A stretch of 64,000 nt of DNA from positions 2,360,074 to 2,424,073 of the forward strand of contig FN543093.2 in assembly GCA_000027065.2 (NCBI GenBank). The letters run 5' to 3'. The number at the start of each line of letters is the position of its first letter. Positions within the stretch are counted from its first letter, which is position 1. Shown one piece after another: positions 42,806 through 51,304 of the stretch. Source of the DNA: Cronobacter turicensis z3032 (GTDB lineage: Bacteria > Pseudomonadota > Gammaproteobacteria > Enterobacterales > Enterobacteriaceae). Position numbers and translations under genes: made by a program. The notes below the pieces were generated by a model, which was not told the origin of the DNA, did no database searches, and was given only the letters and a program-made list of their open reading frames with translations.

Positions 42806-43072
42806 TTAGCGCCGCTCGTGCTCACGGCTGCTGAAAATATAGTTTTCCGCCGTTTCATCGGTAAGAAACACCTCCTGCGCTTCCCCGCTTGGCAATACAA
42901 AACAGACCGGCTCCCCCTGACGCAGCGCGGCAAAAGCGCTTATCTCCTGCGATTTATCGATCTCAAATGTTTTCACCGTTTCCCCGGTAACCGTATCGGG
43001 TTCACTCACGCTGTAGCTGGCGGTAAAATCCACTTCCGGGCGGTCTTTCAGATGCAGCTGGATAGAAGGCAT
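42806..43072 (-). CDS. Hypothetical protein, 88 residues
   Basis: I do not recognise this protein. It is acidic and soluble, with a beta-rich composition (IQLHLKDRPEVDFTASYSV, VCFVLPSGEAQEVFLTDE) and a single cysteine. GGGGAG stands five bases before the ATG and codon use is that of a normal chromosomal gene. It is convergent with the KGG-repeat gene and shares its terminator. It may be a small accessory protein limited to this genus. Confidence 0.65.
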   Translation of the reverse strand: MPSIQLHLKDRPEVDFTASYSVSEPDTVTGETVKTFEIDKSQEISAFAALRQGEPVCFVLPSGEAQEVFLTDETAENYIFSSREHERR

Positions 43073-43311
43073 ATCGGCTCCCCGAGTGACTCAGACAGGC
43101 TAAGTGTAGCTTACACCCGTTGTTCCTGCGGTGTGTGTATGGCACGCTATACCGACTTCACCAATAAAATTAAAGCGATACGAAACGCGGCCGATAACTG
43201 ATATGCATGAAAGCAGTAACCTGCGGCTGGCACCTGTTACGCCACACCAGCCAACCATCACACCTGGAGCGAGGGTGCGTGTCATCGCGCTACAGGCAAA
43301 GGGAGAGTGAG

Positions 43312-43893
43312 ATGAAGCGGTTCGGCATTCTGGCAGTTGCCGGGGCAGTGTTTTTGTTGCAAGGGTGTGATGCAGACAGCATCGACCAGGTCAAATCCCT
43401 CAGCGCCGGGGAGCACTCCCTCGGTCAGGCCTTTGAGGCCCGCACCGATTGCGTGCAGGGCGCCTGGCGCAGCTTTGAAGACGCGGGCGGGCGCGACGTC
43501 GTGCTCTTTTCCTGTAAGCTACCCGCGCCGGAGCTGGCTGAACTGACCGATAAATTCCGCGTGCACAGCAATCAGATGGTCGAGCAGAACACCACATCGC
43601 GCTGGCGCAAAACTCACCGTAACGATATCGCCCGCGTAATGAGCGAAATAAGCATCCGTGACGTTGAACTGCTGTATGTCTGGCGTATCAGCGACGGCGC
43701 GGCGCCGTATCTGGCAGATGTCGAAGTCAAAACCGCCACCACGTTTTCAAGCTTCAGTTACAGCGTCAGTCAACCCGACGCCTTTGTCGCGCTGGCTTAC
43801 CGCGATCCCCTCCCCGACCTCTGGCCACAAAGCCTGTTTCCTCAACTTGATAAAAACGCGGGCCCGCTCTACCGCCAGCTCAGCGCGCTCTGA
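43312..43893 (+). CDS. Inner-membrane lipoprotein, unknown function
   Basis: This is a 193-residue lipoprotein. The signal peptide ends in LLQGC with the lipidated cysteine at residue 19. The next residue is Asp, the Lol-avoidance signal, so the protein should stay at the inner membrane facing the periplasm. The mature part has two more cysteines (RTDCVQGAW and VLFSCKLPA), possibly a disulfide. GGGAGAGTGAG precedes the ATG at 43312. I do not recognise the family. Short helical stretches around ELAELTDKFRVHSNQMVEQN suggest a partner-binding role, but this is a guess. Confidence 0.75.
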   Translation: MKRFGILAVAGAVFLLQGCDADSIDQVKSLSAGEHSLGQAFEARTDCVQGAWRSFEDAGGRDVVLFSCKLPAPELAELTDKFRVHSNQMVEQNTTSRWRKTHRNDIARVMSEISIRDVELLYVWRISDGAAPYLADVEVKTATTFSSFSYSVSQPDAFVALAYRDPLPDLWPQSLFPQLDKNAGPLYRQLSAL

Positions 43894-44386
43894 ATGCGCG
43901 GTTGCGCTCTTATTATACTGTCGCAACCGCAGGGCATGCCGGAGAAGTCCGTAATGTGCCCCGGCGTGATTTTCGGCCGACGATTTATTAAGCAAACACC
44001 GCGCTTTTTAAGTTAAATTTACTTCACAGTCGCGCAATGCCTGCGGAGAGTTATTTTTTATGCATTTCAGACGTCTGGATTATGCAGGCGCAATAAACTT
44101 CGGTTTTTCAGAAATACCGCCGCGTTTTTCATTGGATTTTATATTATTTACGTAACCTGACTATTAATAAACGCACTTAAAATTACGTCAATTATTGAAT
44201 TGCGAATTATTTCATCGATAAACAAAAAGAGATGCTTTAGAATATATAATGTTTCTTTACCCTTCTTGCGGTTTATGGCCTCCCCCGCCGAAAAAATTTA
44301 CTTTTCTGACGTTACAATTGAAAGACTTGCATCAGTGAACCGATGCGCACGCCATTTAAGTACGTAAAACCGATATGGAGAGAAGA
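43894..44386. other. AT-rich gap without a recognised gene
   Basis: About 490 bp fall well below the surrounding GC content, with several A/T runs and a TATAAT-like element near 44244. No frame longer than about 60 codons with a ribosome binding site is present. It looks like a promoter region of an acquired gene or a silenced (H-NS-type) stretch. Nothing more specific can be read. Confidence 0.5.
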
Positions 44387-44722
44387 ATGCACTGGCGGGT
44401 GGTTGATTCTGTAGTAAGCACCGACACCAATTCTGTATTTAGCCTGATTTCCTCGCAACGCGCTTTCAAACTTATCCTGTGGTACAAAGCCACGTTTTAT
44501 TTATCGCCAGGCGATAAGCTCACTCTTAATGGCGAGGCGATCGTGGTGAATGATCACCCTGTTCAGATAACCCTGTACCGGACCACGTTTTATAATCCCC
44601 GTTTCTGGCAAACCATCGTTCACAGCAATACCCACTGCGCAGGCAACCATCAGCGAAGCGTGAGCCGATGTATTTACCGGCGTAAATGTAAACTCCTCTA
44701 CTGTCCGTTCCAGCGACACTGA
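44387..44722 (+). CDS. Hypothetical protein, possibly frameshifted at its 3' end
   Basis: The first 75 or so residues (MHWRVVDSVVSTDTNSVFSL through the LYRTTFYNPRFWQ region) look like a genuine compact, beta-rich protein. GGAG lies six bases before the ATG at 44387. The last 35 codons are unusual (CIYRRKCKLLYCPFQRH), rich in Cys and Arg. From about 44615 the third frame instead reads a more natural tail ending at a stop near 44665. This suggests either a frameshift or an over-extended frame. Family and function are not recognised. Confidence 0.45.
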   Translation: MHWRVVDSVVSTDTNSVFSLISSQRAFKLILWYKATFYLSPGDKLTLNGEAIVVNDHPVQITLYRTTFYNPRFWQTIVHSNTHCAGNHQRSVSRCIYRRKCKLLYCPFQRH

Positions 44723-44840
44723 TCGTTAAGCCGTTTCGCATAGAATTTTCCAGACAGGCATGGTTCAATCTCACACCGACACGCCGCCCGGTGACGACGT
44801 GCCAGCGTCTTTTTATTTCACAAAACAGGAATGCATACCC

Positions 44841-45281
44841 GTGAAATACCTTCTGAATACTGCGCTGCTGGCGCTGCTGTTAAGCCCGCTCTGCGCGCAG
44901 GCGGATGAGATAACCCGCAGCGCGGCGGCGGATGCCTGTGGTCAACAGGCGGGCGAGAACGGCAGCGAGTGCCTCGAAGCGGCGGGCCTGGAATCTGATA
45001 ACCAGCTTAAGCAAGCGTTTAACGCCAAAGTGACGGAGTTACAGAACTTTGATTATACCCGCTGGCCGCAGGGCGATGAGGCGCGGCGCACCCAGATGGT
45101 GGAAGCGCTGAAGCTAAGCCAGCAGCAATGGACGGACGCCCGGGATGCTTTCTGTACGGCCGCGAGCGCCTCGGCCGCCGGTACGCCCTGGCTTGCTGCC
45201 CACGCGTTAAGCTGCGTGATTAATATGAACCAGCGCCGGGTGCAAGAGCTCGCGCTGATTCACCCGGAAGCGGAAAAGTAA
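44841..45281 (+). CDS. LprI/DUF1311-family secreted protein
   Basis: This 146-residue protein has a signal peptide of about 22 residues (LLNTALLALLLSPLCAQA) and a mature LprI-type domain. The domain pattern is visible: ACGQQAGENGSECL, LSQQQWTDARDAFC, HALSCVINMNQRRVQEL, with four cysteines likely forming two disulfides. LprI-like proteins can inhibit lysozyme, but many family members have no tested role. The start is taken as GTG at 44841 because it begins the signal peptide; AGGA lies about ten bases upstream. The longer upstream frame is not protein-like. It converges with mppA. Confidence 0.8.
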   Translation: MKYLLNTALLALLLSPLCAQADEITRSAAADACGQQAGENGSECLEAAGLESDNQLKQAFNAKVTELQNFDYTRWPQGDEARRTQMVEALKLSQQQWTDARDAFCTAASASAAGTPWLAAHALSCVINMNQRRVQELALIHPEAEK

Positions 45282-45309
45282 TTCAACACTGGCGTCTGAG
45301 GAGATATTT

Positions 45310-45337
45310 CCGGCGCCGCCGCTACGGCCGGCGCCGG
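45310..45337. terminator. GC-rich hairpin between convergent genes
   Basis: CCGGCGCC (45310-45317) pairs with GGCGCCGG (45330-45337), and the inner GCCG/CGGC extends the stem to about 12 bp with one bulge. It lies between the LprI-like gene and mppA. The T-tracts are short, so it is a possible bidirectional terminator. Confidence 0.6.
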
Positions 45338-45343
45338 GAAAAA

Positions 45344-46960
45344 TCAATGCTTAAGGATATACATTGTGCGGCTGTAGGCCACGTCTTCCGGGTTATTAAT
45401 CGGATAACCTTTCAGCCACGGCTTAATTAACCGGCCATTGGTGTACTGATAAATCGGCGCAATCGGCGCCTGGGTTGAGATAATTCTCTCGGCGCTATTG
45501 TAATCGTCATTACGCGCTTTGGCGGAATTCTCCTGCGCGGCCTGTTGCAGCACTTTGTCGTAATCGGGATTGTTAAAGCGCGCAATATTTCCGCTATGGG
45601 TGGATGTCAGCAGCGAAAGAAACGTTGACGGTTCGTTATAATCCCCCACCCAGGAGGCGCGGATCACATCGAAATTCCCGGTATTGCGGCTGTCGATATA
45701 CGTTTTCCACTCCTGGTTTTTCAGCTTCACCTCCACACCCAGATTCTTTTTCCACATCGACGCCACGGCAATCGCGATTTTCTGGTGGTTTTCAGACGTG
45801 TTATAGAGCAGCGTCAGGTTAAGCGGACGCGCCGGGCCGTAACCGGCCGCCTGCAGCAGCGTTTTCGCCTGGGCGTTAAGCTCCTGCTGGCTCACCTGCT
45901 CCCACTCCGACGGCGCGGGCGTAAAGCCTGCGGTCACGTCCGGCGTAAAGCGCCAGGCCGGTTTCTCGCCGGTGCCGAGCACTTTTTCGGCCATCAGACG
46001 GCGATCGATAGTCATGCTAAGCGCCAGGCGCACGCGCGGGTCCGCTGTCGGACCTTTCTGCGTGTTAAACGCATAGTAATAGGTGCCAAGCTGCGGCGGC
46101 GTGAAGACCTGATCGGGGATCTCTTTTTTCAGCTTCTGGTAGAGGTTTTTCGGAAAGGACTCGGTGATATCGATGTCATTTGCGAGATAGCGCTTGGTGG
46201 CGGCGGATTCCTGATTCACCGGTAAAAACGTTACCTGCGTCAGCACGGTTTTCGCGTTATCCCAGTAGTGCGTATTGGGCGTCAGCACCAGCTTTTCGTT
46301 GACCACGCGGTCTTGCAACACAAACGCGCCGTTACCCACCAGCTTGCCGGGGCGCGTCCAGTCGCCGCCCTGCTCCACATTGGCTTTCTGCACCGGATAG
46401 AGCGCCGCGTTGGCGGCCAGCGACGGGAACCACGGCAGCGGCTTATCCAGCGTCACTTTCAGCGTATGCGCATCCACGGCGCTCACGCCAAGCTGCGTCG
46501 GGGCCAGTTTGCCGTCGATAATCGCCTGTGCATTCGCGAGACCTGCCAGCGCAAAGAACCAGGCGAACGGCGAGGTGGTTTTCGGGTCGACCATGCGCTG
46601 CCAGCTGTAGACAAAATCCTGCGCCGTCACCGGCGTGCCGTCAGACCACCGGGCGTTATCGCGAAGCGTAAACGTCCAGATGCGGTTGTCGTTCGTCTGC
46701 CACTGCGTGGCGACACCCGGCACCAGTTCGCCTTTTTCATTCTGATTGACCAGCCCTTCAAAGAGATCGCGCAGCACCTGGATCTCCGGCAGCCCCACCG
46801 CTTTCGCCGGATCCAGCGAGGCGGGTTCGTCTTTCAGGTGCCGTACCAGCGTCTGGCGTTCGGCAAGCGCCGTGCCGGGCGGCACGTCGGCGGCAAAGGC
46901 GCCGGTCAGCGCGGTCGCCACCCATAATGCGCTCAGGGTAAAGCTTACAGGAATTTTCAT
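45344..46960 (-). CDS. mppA: Murein tripeptide-binding periplasmic protein MppA
   Basis: MppA binds L-Ala-gamma-D-Glu-meso-diaminopimelate in the periplasm and delivers it through the OppBCDF permease for cell-wall recycling. The 538 residues are nearly co-linear with E. coli MppA (537). A signal peptide ends in GAFA-A. The SBP family-5 signature is EPASLDPAKAVGLPEIQVLRDLFEGL, followed by GTPVTAQDFVYSWQRM and the well-conserved ENHQKIAIAVASMWKKNLGV. The C-terminus YTNGRLIKPWLKGYPINNP is typical. It is divergent from mpaA across 244 bp. Confidence 0.97.
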   Translation of the reverse strand: MKIPVSFTLSALWVATALTGAFAADVPPGTALAERQTLVRHLKDEPASLDPAKAVGLPEIQVLRDLFEGLVNQNEKGELVPGVATQWQTNDNRIWTFTLRDNARWSDGTPVTAQDFVYSWQRMVDPKTTSPFAWFFALAGLANAQAIIDGKLAPTQLGVSAVDAHTLKVTLDKPLPWFPSLAANAALYPVQKANVEQGGDWTRPGKLVGNGAFVLQDRVVNEKLVLTPNTHYWDNAKTVLTQVTFLPVNQESAATKRYLANDIDITESFPKNLYQKLKKEIPDQVFTPPQLGTYYYAFNTQKGPTADPRVRLALSMTIDRRLMAEKVLGTGEKPAWRFTPDVTAGFTPAPSEWEQVSQQELNAQAKTLLQAAGYGPARPLNLTLLYNTSENHQKIAIAVASMWKKNLGVEVKLKNQEWKTYIDSRNTGNFDVIRASWVGDYNEPSTFLSLLTSTHSGNIARFNNPDYDKVLQQAAQENSAKARNDDYNSAERIISTQAPIAPIYQYTNGRLIKPWLKGYPINNPEDVAYSRTMYILKH

Positions 46961-47204
46961 GAGGTCCTCGTTCTCGTGTCCCGCGCCGAACCGCTCTCTC
47001 CGGGCGCTGTCGGGGAATTATTTGTTGGATGAATATAAATTGCAAACCGCAGGCCGCGATTTTGCGCGCTGACCCCGCCTCAGATCAAAGCGTTAATGCC
47101 TGAACGTTTAAATAAAGCGCAACGCGTGAGTGACCGTCAGGCTGTTGAATTTCAGCGAAATGTCGTTAACACTCCTGTTATCTCCCTTTGATGGCGGCCC
47201 TCGT

Positions 47205-47918
47205 ATGAATACGCTTCGACCACGCGCCCAGCGCGGCGCTTTAACTGACGACGCCCGGCGTTATGGCGAATCGGCGCTCGGCGCGCCGCTGCTCTGGTTT
47301 CCGGCGCCCGAGGCGCAGCGCGCGCCGGGTCTTATCATCGCAGGCACCCACGGCGATGAGAACGCGGCGCTGGTAACGCTCTCCTGCGCGCTGCGCACGC
47401 TTGCGCCCGCGCACCGGCGGCATCATGTGGTGCTGGCGGTCAATCCGGACGGCTGCCAGCTCGGCCTGCGCGCCAACGCCCGCGGGGTCGATCTCAATCG
47501 CAATTTTCCGGCGGCTAACTGGCAGCCAGGTGAAACCGTCTATCGATGGAACAGCGCCGCCGAGGCGCGCGACGTGACGCTCTCCACCGGCGAAAAGCCA
47601 GGCTCGGAGCCGGAAACCGCCGCGCTGTGCCAGTTAATTCATCAGCTGAAACCCGCCTGGGTGGTGTCGTTTCACGATCCGTTGGGTTGTATCGAAGATC
47701 CGCAGCAGACGCCGCTCGGCCGGTGGCTCGCGGATGCGTTTGGCCTGCCGCACGTCACCAGCGTCGGTTATGAAACGCCCGGCTCGTTCGGCAGCTGGTG
47801 CGCCGATCTGGGGTTAACGTGCATCACGGCTGAGTTTCCGGCCATCTCCGCCGACGACGCTACCGAGCGTTATCTGGCGGCGATGACCGCGCTGTTGCAT
47901 TACGACGACGAAGGCTGA
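47205..47918 (+). CDS. mpaA: Murein peptide amidase MpaA
   Basis: MpaA is a cytoplasmic zinc carboxypeptidase of the M14 family that splits the gamma-D-Glu-diaminopimelate bond of the recycled murein tripeptide. The 237 residues compare with 242 in E. coli. Zinc ligands are in GTHGDENAAL (His and Glu) and VVSFHDPLGCI (His). The substrate-carboxylate Arg/Asn set is in NARGVDLNRNFPA, and the catalytic Glu in CITAEFPA. The ATG at 47205 is chosen from homology (MNTLRPRAQRG); longer in-frame starts lie in the promoter. Its 3' end overlaps ycjG by 19 bp in convergent orientation. Confidence 0.95.
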   Translation: MNTLRPRAQRGALTDDARRYGESALGAPLLWFPAPEAQRAPGLIIAGTHGDENAALVTLSCALRTLAPAHRRHHVVLAVNPDGCQLGLRANARGVDLNRNFPAANWQPGETVYRWNSAAEARDVTLSTGEKPGSEPETAALCQLIHQLKPAWVVSFHDPLGCIEDPQQTPLGRWLADAFGLPHVTSVGYETPGSFGSWCADLGLTCITAEFPAISADDATERYLAAMTALLHYDDEG

Positions 47919-48898
47919 GGCCCGACGTCAGAATAGAGATAGAGCTGGCCGGGCGTAAAGCGTAAGGCGGGCTCGACATCCACCGCAAGCCAGGTGGGGC
48001 CGTCGAGATCGGTAAAGCGCATTTGCGGGATCAGCGGCAGCGCGGCGCCGATGGCGCGTGAGGTACAGAGCATACAGCCGAGCATCAGCCCGAATCCGTC
48101 CTCTGTCGCCTGACGGGCCAGCGCCAGCGCCTCGGTCAAACCGCCGGTTTTATCGAGCTTAATATTGATCATCTCATAGCGCCCGGCGAGCGTCTTCAGA
48201 CTGCCGCGCGTGTGGCAGCTCTCATCGGCGCAGATAGGCAGCGGGTGAATAAAGTTTTCCAGCGCCCGGTCATCAGAGGCGGGCAGCGGCTGCTCCAGCA
48301 TCTGCACGCCGAGATCCGCGAGCAGTTGACAGCGCGCCGCCAGCCCTTCCGCATGCCAGGATTCGTTGGCATCCACAATCAGCGTCGCGTCCGGCACCGC
48401 CCCGCGAATAGCGACCATCCGCTCGGTGATAAAGGTGTCGTCGAGTTTGATTTTCAGCAGCCGTGCGCCTTTTTCCCACAGGAGCGCGGCGTTGCTCGCC
48501 ATCTGTTCCGGCGCGCCTAAGACGACCGTCTGCGCGGTGGTGTGCTGGTCCGGTAGCGTGACCTCTAAAAACGCCTCCAGCGTGTCGCCCGCCCGGCGCG
48601 CGTCGAGATCCCACAGTGCGCAGTCGACGGCGTTGCGCGCGGCACCCGCCGGCAGCAATTTCTGCAATCCGGCCCGATCAAGCCCGGCTTCGATCTGCGG
48701 CACGATAGTCATGATTTGCGCCATCACCGAGGCCACGCTTTCACCGTAGCGCGGATAGGGCGTGCATTCGCCCACAGCCCTGACGCCCTCTTCTTCCAGC
48801 TCCACCACGACCACCACCGCTTCACTGCGGCTGCCGCGGGCAATCACAAACGGCGAATGGAGCGGCCAGGCTTCCTGATACACTTTTACGCTTCTCAT
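47900..48898 (-). CDS. ycjG: L-Ala-D/L-Glu epimerase
   Basis: YcjG inverts L-Ala-D-Glu to L-Ala-L-Glu, so that peptidases can recycle murein dipeptide. The 332 residues follow the enolase-superfamily muconate-lactonizing subgroup. The first catalytic lysine pair is in RLLKIKLDD. Metal ligands are DANESW, the Glu in MLEQPL and CADESC. The second catalytic Lys is in INIKLDKTGG. With mppA and mpaA it completes a local murein-recycling set. It is divergent from tpx. Confidence 0.95.
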   Translation of the reverse strand: MRSVKVYQEAWPLHSPFVIARGSRSEAVVVVVELEEEGVRAVGECTPYPRYGESVASVMAQIMTIVPQIEAGLDRAGLQKLLPAGAARNAVDCALWDLDARRAGDTLEAFLEVTLPDQHTTAQTVVLGAPEQMASNAALLWEKGARLLKIKLDDTFITERMVAIRGAVPDATLIVDANESWHAEGLAARCQLLADLGVQMLEQPLPASDDRALENFIHPLPICADESCHTRGSLKTLAGRYEMINIKLDKTGGLTEALALARQATEDGFGLMLGCMLCTSRAIGAALPLIPQMRFTDLDGPTWLAVDVEPALRFTPGQLYLYSDVGPQPSSS

Positions 48899-49034
48899 TA
48901 TTTTCCTCGCAACGGGCTTTGCCTCAGTATAGCGACTGGAAAGTTAGCCTGCCGGGACAGTTTTTTATATTCATCCACAGCGGGATCACATACACTAGCG
49001 GCGACGTTAACTATATGTAAACAGGAAGATAACT

Positions 49035-49541
49035 ATGTCACAAATCGTCTATTTCCAGGGCAATCCGGTTTCCGTAGTGGGTCAGATCCCGCAGGCAGGC
49101 AGCAAAGCGGCGCCGTTCAGCCTGGTGGCAAAAGATCTGTCTGACGTTTCACTGAGCCAGTTTGCCGGTAAGCGTAAAGTACTGAACATTTTCCCGAGCA
49201 TCGACACCGGCGTCTGCGCCGCGTCCGTGCGTAAATTCAACCAGCTGGCGACCGGGATGGAAAACACCGTCGTGCTGTGCATCTCCGCTGACCTGCCGTT
49301 CGCGCAGTCCCGCTTCTGCGGCGCGGAAGGCCTGAGCAATGTCATCACGCTCTCCACCCTGCGTAACCCGGAATTCGCGAAAGAATACGGCGTGGGCATC
49401 GAGGAAGGCGCGCTGAAAGGTCTGACCGCTCGCGCGGTGCTGGTGGTTAACGAGAACGACGAGGTGGTTTTCAGCGAGCTGGTGAATGAAATCACCCACG
49501 AGCCGAACTACGACGCAGCGCTCGACGCGCTGAAAGCGTAA
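49035..49541 (+). CDS. tpx: Lipid-hydroperoxide thiol peroxidase
   Basis: Tpx is an atypical 2-Cys peroxiredoxin that reduces hydrogen peroxide and alkyl hydroperoxides with thioredoxin. The 168 residues match E. coli. The peroxidatic cysteine is Cys61 in DTGVCAASV and the resolving cysteine is Cys95 in [14 protein letters not shown] precedes the ATG. The upstream gap contains TACACT as a -10 candidate near 48992. A terminator follows directly. Confidence 0.98.
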   Translation: MSQIVYFQGNPVSVVGQIPQAGSKAAPFSLVAKDLSDVSLSQFAGKRKVLNIFPSIDTGVCAASVRKFNQLATGMENTVVLCISADLPFAQSRFCGAEGLSNVITLSTLRNPEFAKEYGVGIEEGALKGLTARAVLVVNENDEVVFSELVNEITHEPNYDAALDALKA

Positions 49542-49557
49542 ATCGTCTCTTAAAAGA

Positions 49558-49583
49558 AAGCCTCCGCATGCGGAGGCTTTTTT
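49558..49583. terminator. Bidirectional terminator between tpx and tyrR
   Basis: AAAGCCTCCGC and GCGGAGGCTTT pair around AT, followed by further T. The A and T runs on both sides let it end tpx rightward and tyrR leftward. Confidence 0.92.
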
Positions 49584-49593
49584 GTTTGCGGCG

Positions 49594-51156
49594 TTACTCT
49601 TCGCCCTTGCGCTGGCTCAAGCCATATTCGCGAAGCTTATTGGCGATGGCGGTATGCGAGACGCCCAGCCGTTTCGCGAGCTTACGGGTACTCGGATAAC
49701 TGCGATAAAGCTGGGTCAACACTGAACGTTCGAAGCGGCGGGTGATATCGTCGAGCGAGCCTTCCATCGCCTCTTCGCCCACCGGCAGCGCGGCGGCGTC
49801 GAAATCCGGCAGCAGGATATCCTGCGGGCGCAGCTCATAGCCTTCGAGCTGAGTCAGCGCGCGGTAGACCGCGTTTTTCAGCTGGCGCACATTGCCCGGC
49901 CAGCCGTAGCGGATCAACACCTGGCCGAGATCGCTGGCGAGTTTCGGGCGCGGCACGCCCTGTTCATCGGCGAAGCGCGCCACGAACATTTCGGTCAGCG
50001 GCATGATGTCCTGCGGACGGTCGCGCAGCGGCGGCAGGTTCAGCGTCAGTACGTTAAGCCGGTAATAGAGATCTTCGCGAAATGCGCCTTTTTGCACCAG
50101 CTCAACGAGGTTTTTCTGCGTCGCGCAGATGACGCGCACATCGACATGCACCTCATGCTCTTCGCCGACCCGACGGAACGTGCCGTCATTGAGAAAGCGC
50201 AGCAGTTTAGCCTGCATGCGCGGCGACATTTCGCCGATTTCATCCAGCAGCACCGAGCCGCCATTGGCCTGCTCGAAGAACCCTTTTTTACCTTCATGGG
50301 CGTTGGCGTAAGCGCCCGGCGCGTGGCCAAACAGCTCGCTTTCCACCACATCTTCCGGAATCGACGCGCAGTTGAGCGCCAGATAGGGCTTATCGGCGCG
50401 CGGGCTTGCCAGATGACAGGCGTGGGCCAGCAGATCTTTACCGGTACCGGTATCCCCGGTGATCAGCAGCGGCGCATTCAGCATCGCCAGTTTGCGCGCC
50501 TGATCCACCACCTGTTTCATGCGCGGGCTGACCGCGATGATATGGCTGAAGGCGTGCAGATCGAGACTGGTCAGGTTCTGAAGCTGGCGGCCCATGCGCA
50601 CCGTGGAGCGCAGCATCGCGACCGCGCCGGTCAGGACGCTGGCGCCGCTCTCTTCTTCCAGATGCACCGGCGTAATTTCCAGCACAAAATCCTGGCCGTT
50701 AATCACCACGTGTTCGGTGTGCGATTCCACCGGGCTGCTCTCCAGCCAGCGCTGGAAATTAAAACCACTGATAAGGCTTGCGGCGTTATGGTTGCGCAAG
50801 CGCGCTTCATTCTGGCCGAACAGCGCGCAACTCGCCGGGTTGGCAAGTTCAATTTTGCTTTTCATATCCACCGAAAACACCGGCTCCGGCAGCGCTTCCA
50901 GCAAGGCGCTCAGCGAACGATGCTCGCGTTCGGACGGCATCCACGGCACCGTGCGCACGTCGGTAACGCCGGGAATACGGCGGATTTCCGCCATCAGGGT
51001 GCTGAAGGCGTTAAATTCCAGCGTGGAAAAATTGAGATAAATTCGCCCGATGGGGTCGATTTCGATACCGCGTAAATCGATACTGCGCAGCACCAAGAGA
51101 TCGAGCAACTCACGGGTCAGACCGAGGCGGTCTTCACAAAACACTTCAAGACGCAT
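49594..51156 (-). CDS. tyrR: Aromatic amino-acid regulator TyrR
   Basis: TyrR is the tyrosine-, phenylalanine- and tryptophan-responsive regulator of aromatic biosynthesis and transport genes. The 520-residue protein has an N-terminal ACT domain (about 1-75), a PAS domain (about 78-190), an AAA+ domain (about 205-430) with Walker A TGDTGTGKDL and Walker B LLDEIG, and a C-terminal helix-turn-helix (TRKLAKRLGVSHTAIANKL). E. coli TyrR (513) lacks the seven residues GAYANAH found here after ELFGHAP, the position of the GAFTGA loop in sigma-54 activators. The start at 51156 follows homology (MRLEVFCEDRLGL). A TyrR box upstream implies autoregulation. Confidence 0.96.
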   Translation of the reverse strand: MRLEVFCEDRLGLTRELLDLLVLRSIDLRGIEIDPIGRIYLNFSTLEFNAFSTLMAEIRRIPGVTDVRTVPWMPSEREHRSLSALLEALPEPVFSVDMKSKIELANPASCALFGQNEARLRNHNAASLISGFNFQRWLESSPVESHTEHVVINGQDFVLEITPVHLEEESGASVLTGAVAMLRSTVRMGRQLQNLTSLDLHAFSHIIAVSPRMKQVVDQARKLAMLNAPLLITGDTGTGKDLLAHACHLASPRADKPYLALNCASIPEDVVESELFGHAPGAYANAHEGKKGFFEQANGGSVLLDEIGEMSPRMQAKLLRFLNDGTFRRVGEEHEVHVDVRVICATQKNLVELVQKGAFREDLYYRLNVLTLNLPPLRDRPQDIMPLTEMFVARFADEQGVPRPKLASDLGQVLIRYGWPGNVRQLKNAVYRALTQLEGYELRPQDILLPDFDAAALPVGEEAMEGSLDDITRRFERSVLTQLYRSYPSTRKLAKRLGVSHTAIANKLREYGLSQRKGEE

Positions 51157-51228
51157 GGCAGCACCTTCACGCATTGAGCCAACGAATGGCGAGATAATAC
51201 TTCAGTTGCCGCAGCCGGGGGAGTGGTC

Positions 51229-51246
51229 TGTCAACAAAAATTGACA
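51229..51246 (-). promoter_or_regulatory. TyrR box upstream of tyrR
   Basis: TGTCAACAAAAATTGACA is a perfect 6-6-6 inverted repeat fitting the TyrR box TGTAAA-N6-TTTACA, with both outer TGT/ACA triplets kept. It lies about 73 bp before the tyrR start. Autorepression by TyrR is known in E. coli. Confidence 0.75.
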
Positions 51247-51304
51247 GAGTGCGGGAAAAAGCGGCGTCATGCTGTAAACCTGAGCAGGCATAACGCCGTT
51301 GCGG

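Noticed and set aside
44501..44774. Two leftward frames overlapping the hypothetical gene at 44387.
   Set aside because: Neither has a good ribosome site or recognisable sequence, and the rightward frame has GGAG before its ATG. Since that gene may be frameshifted, this is the least certain rejection.
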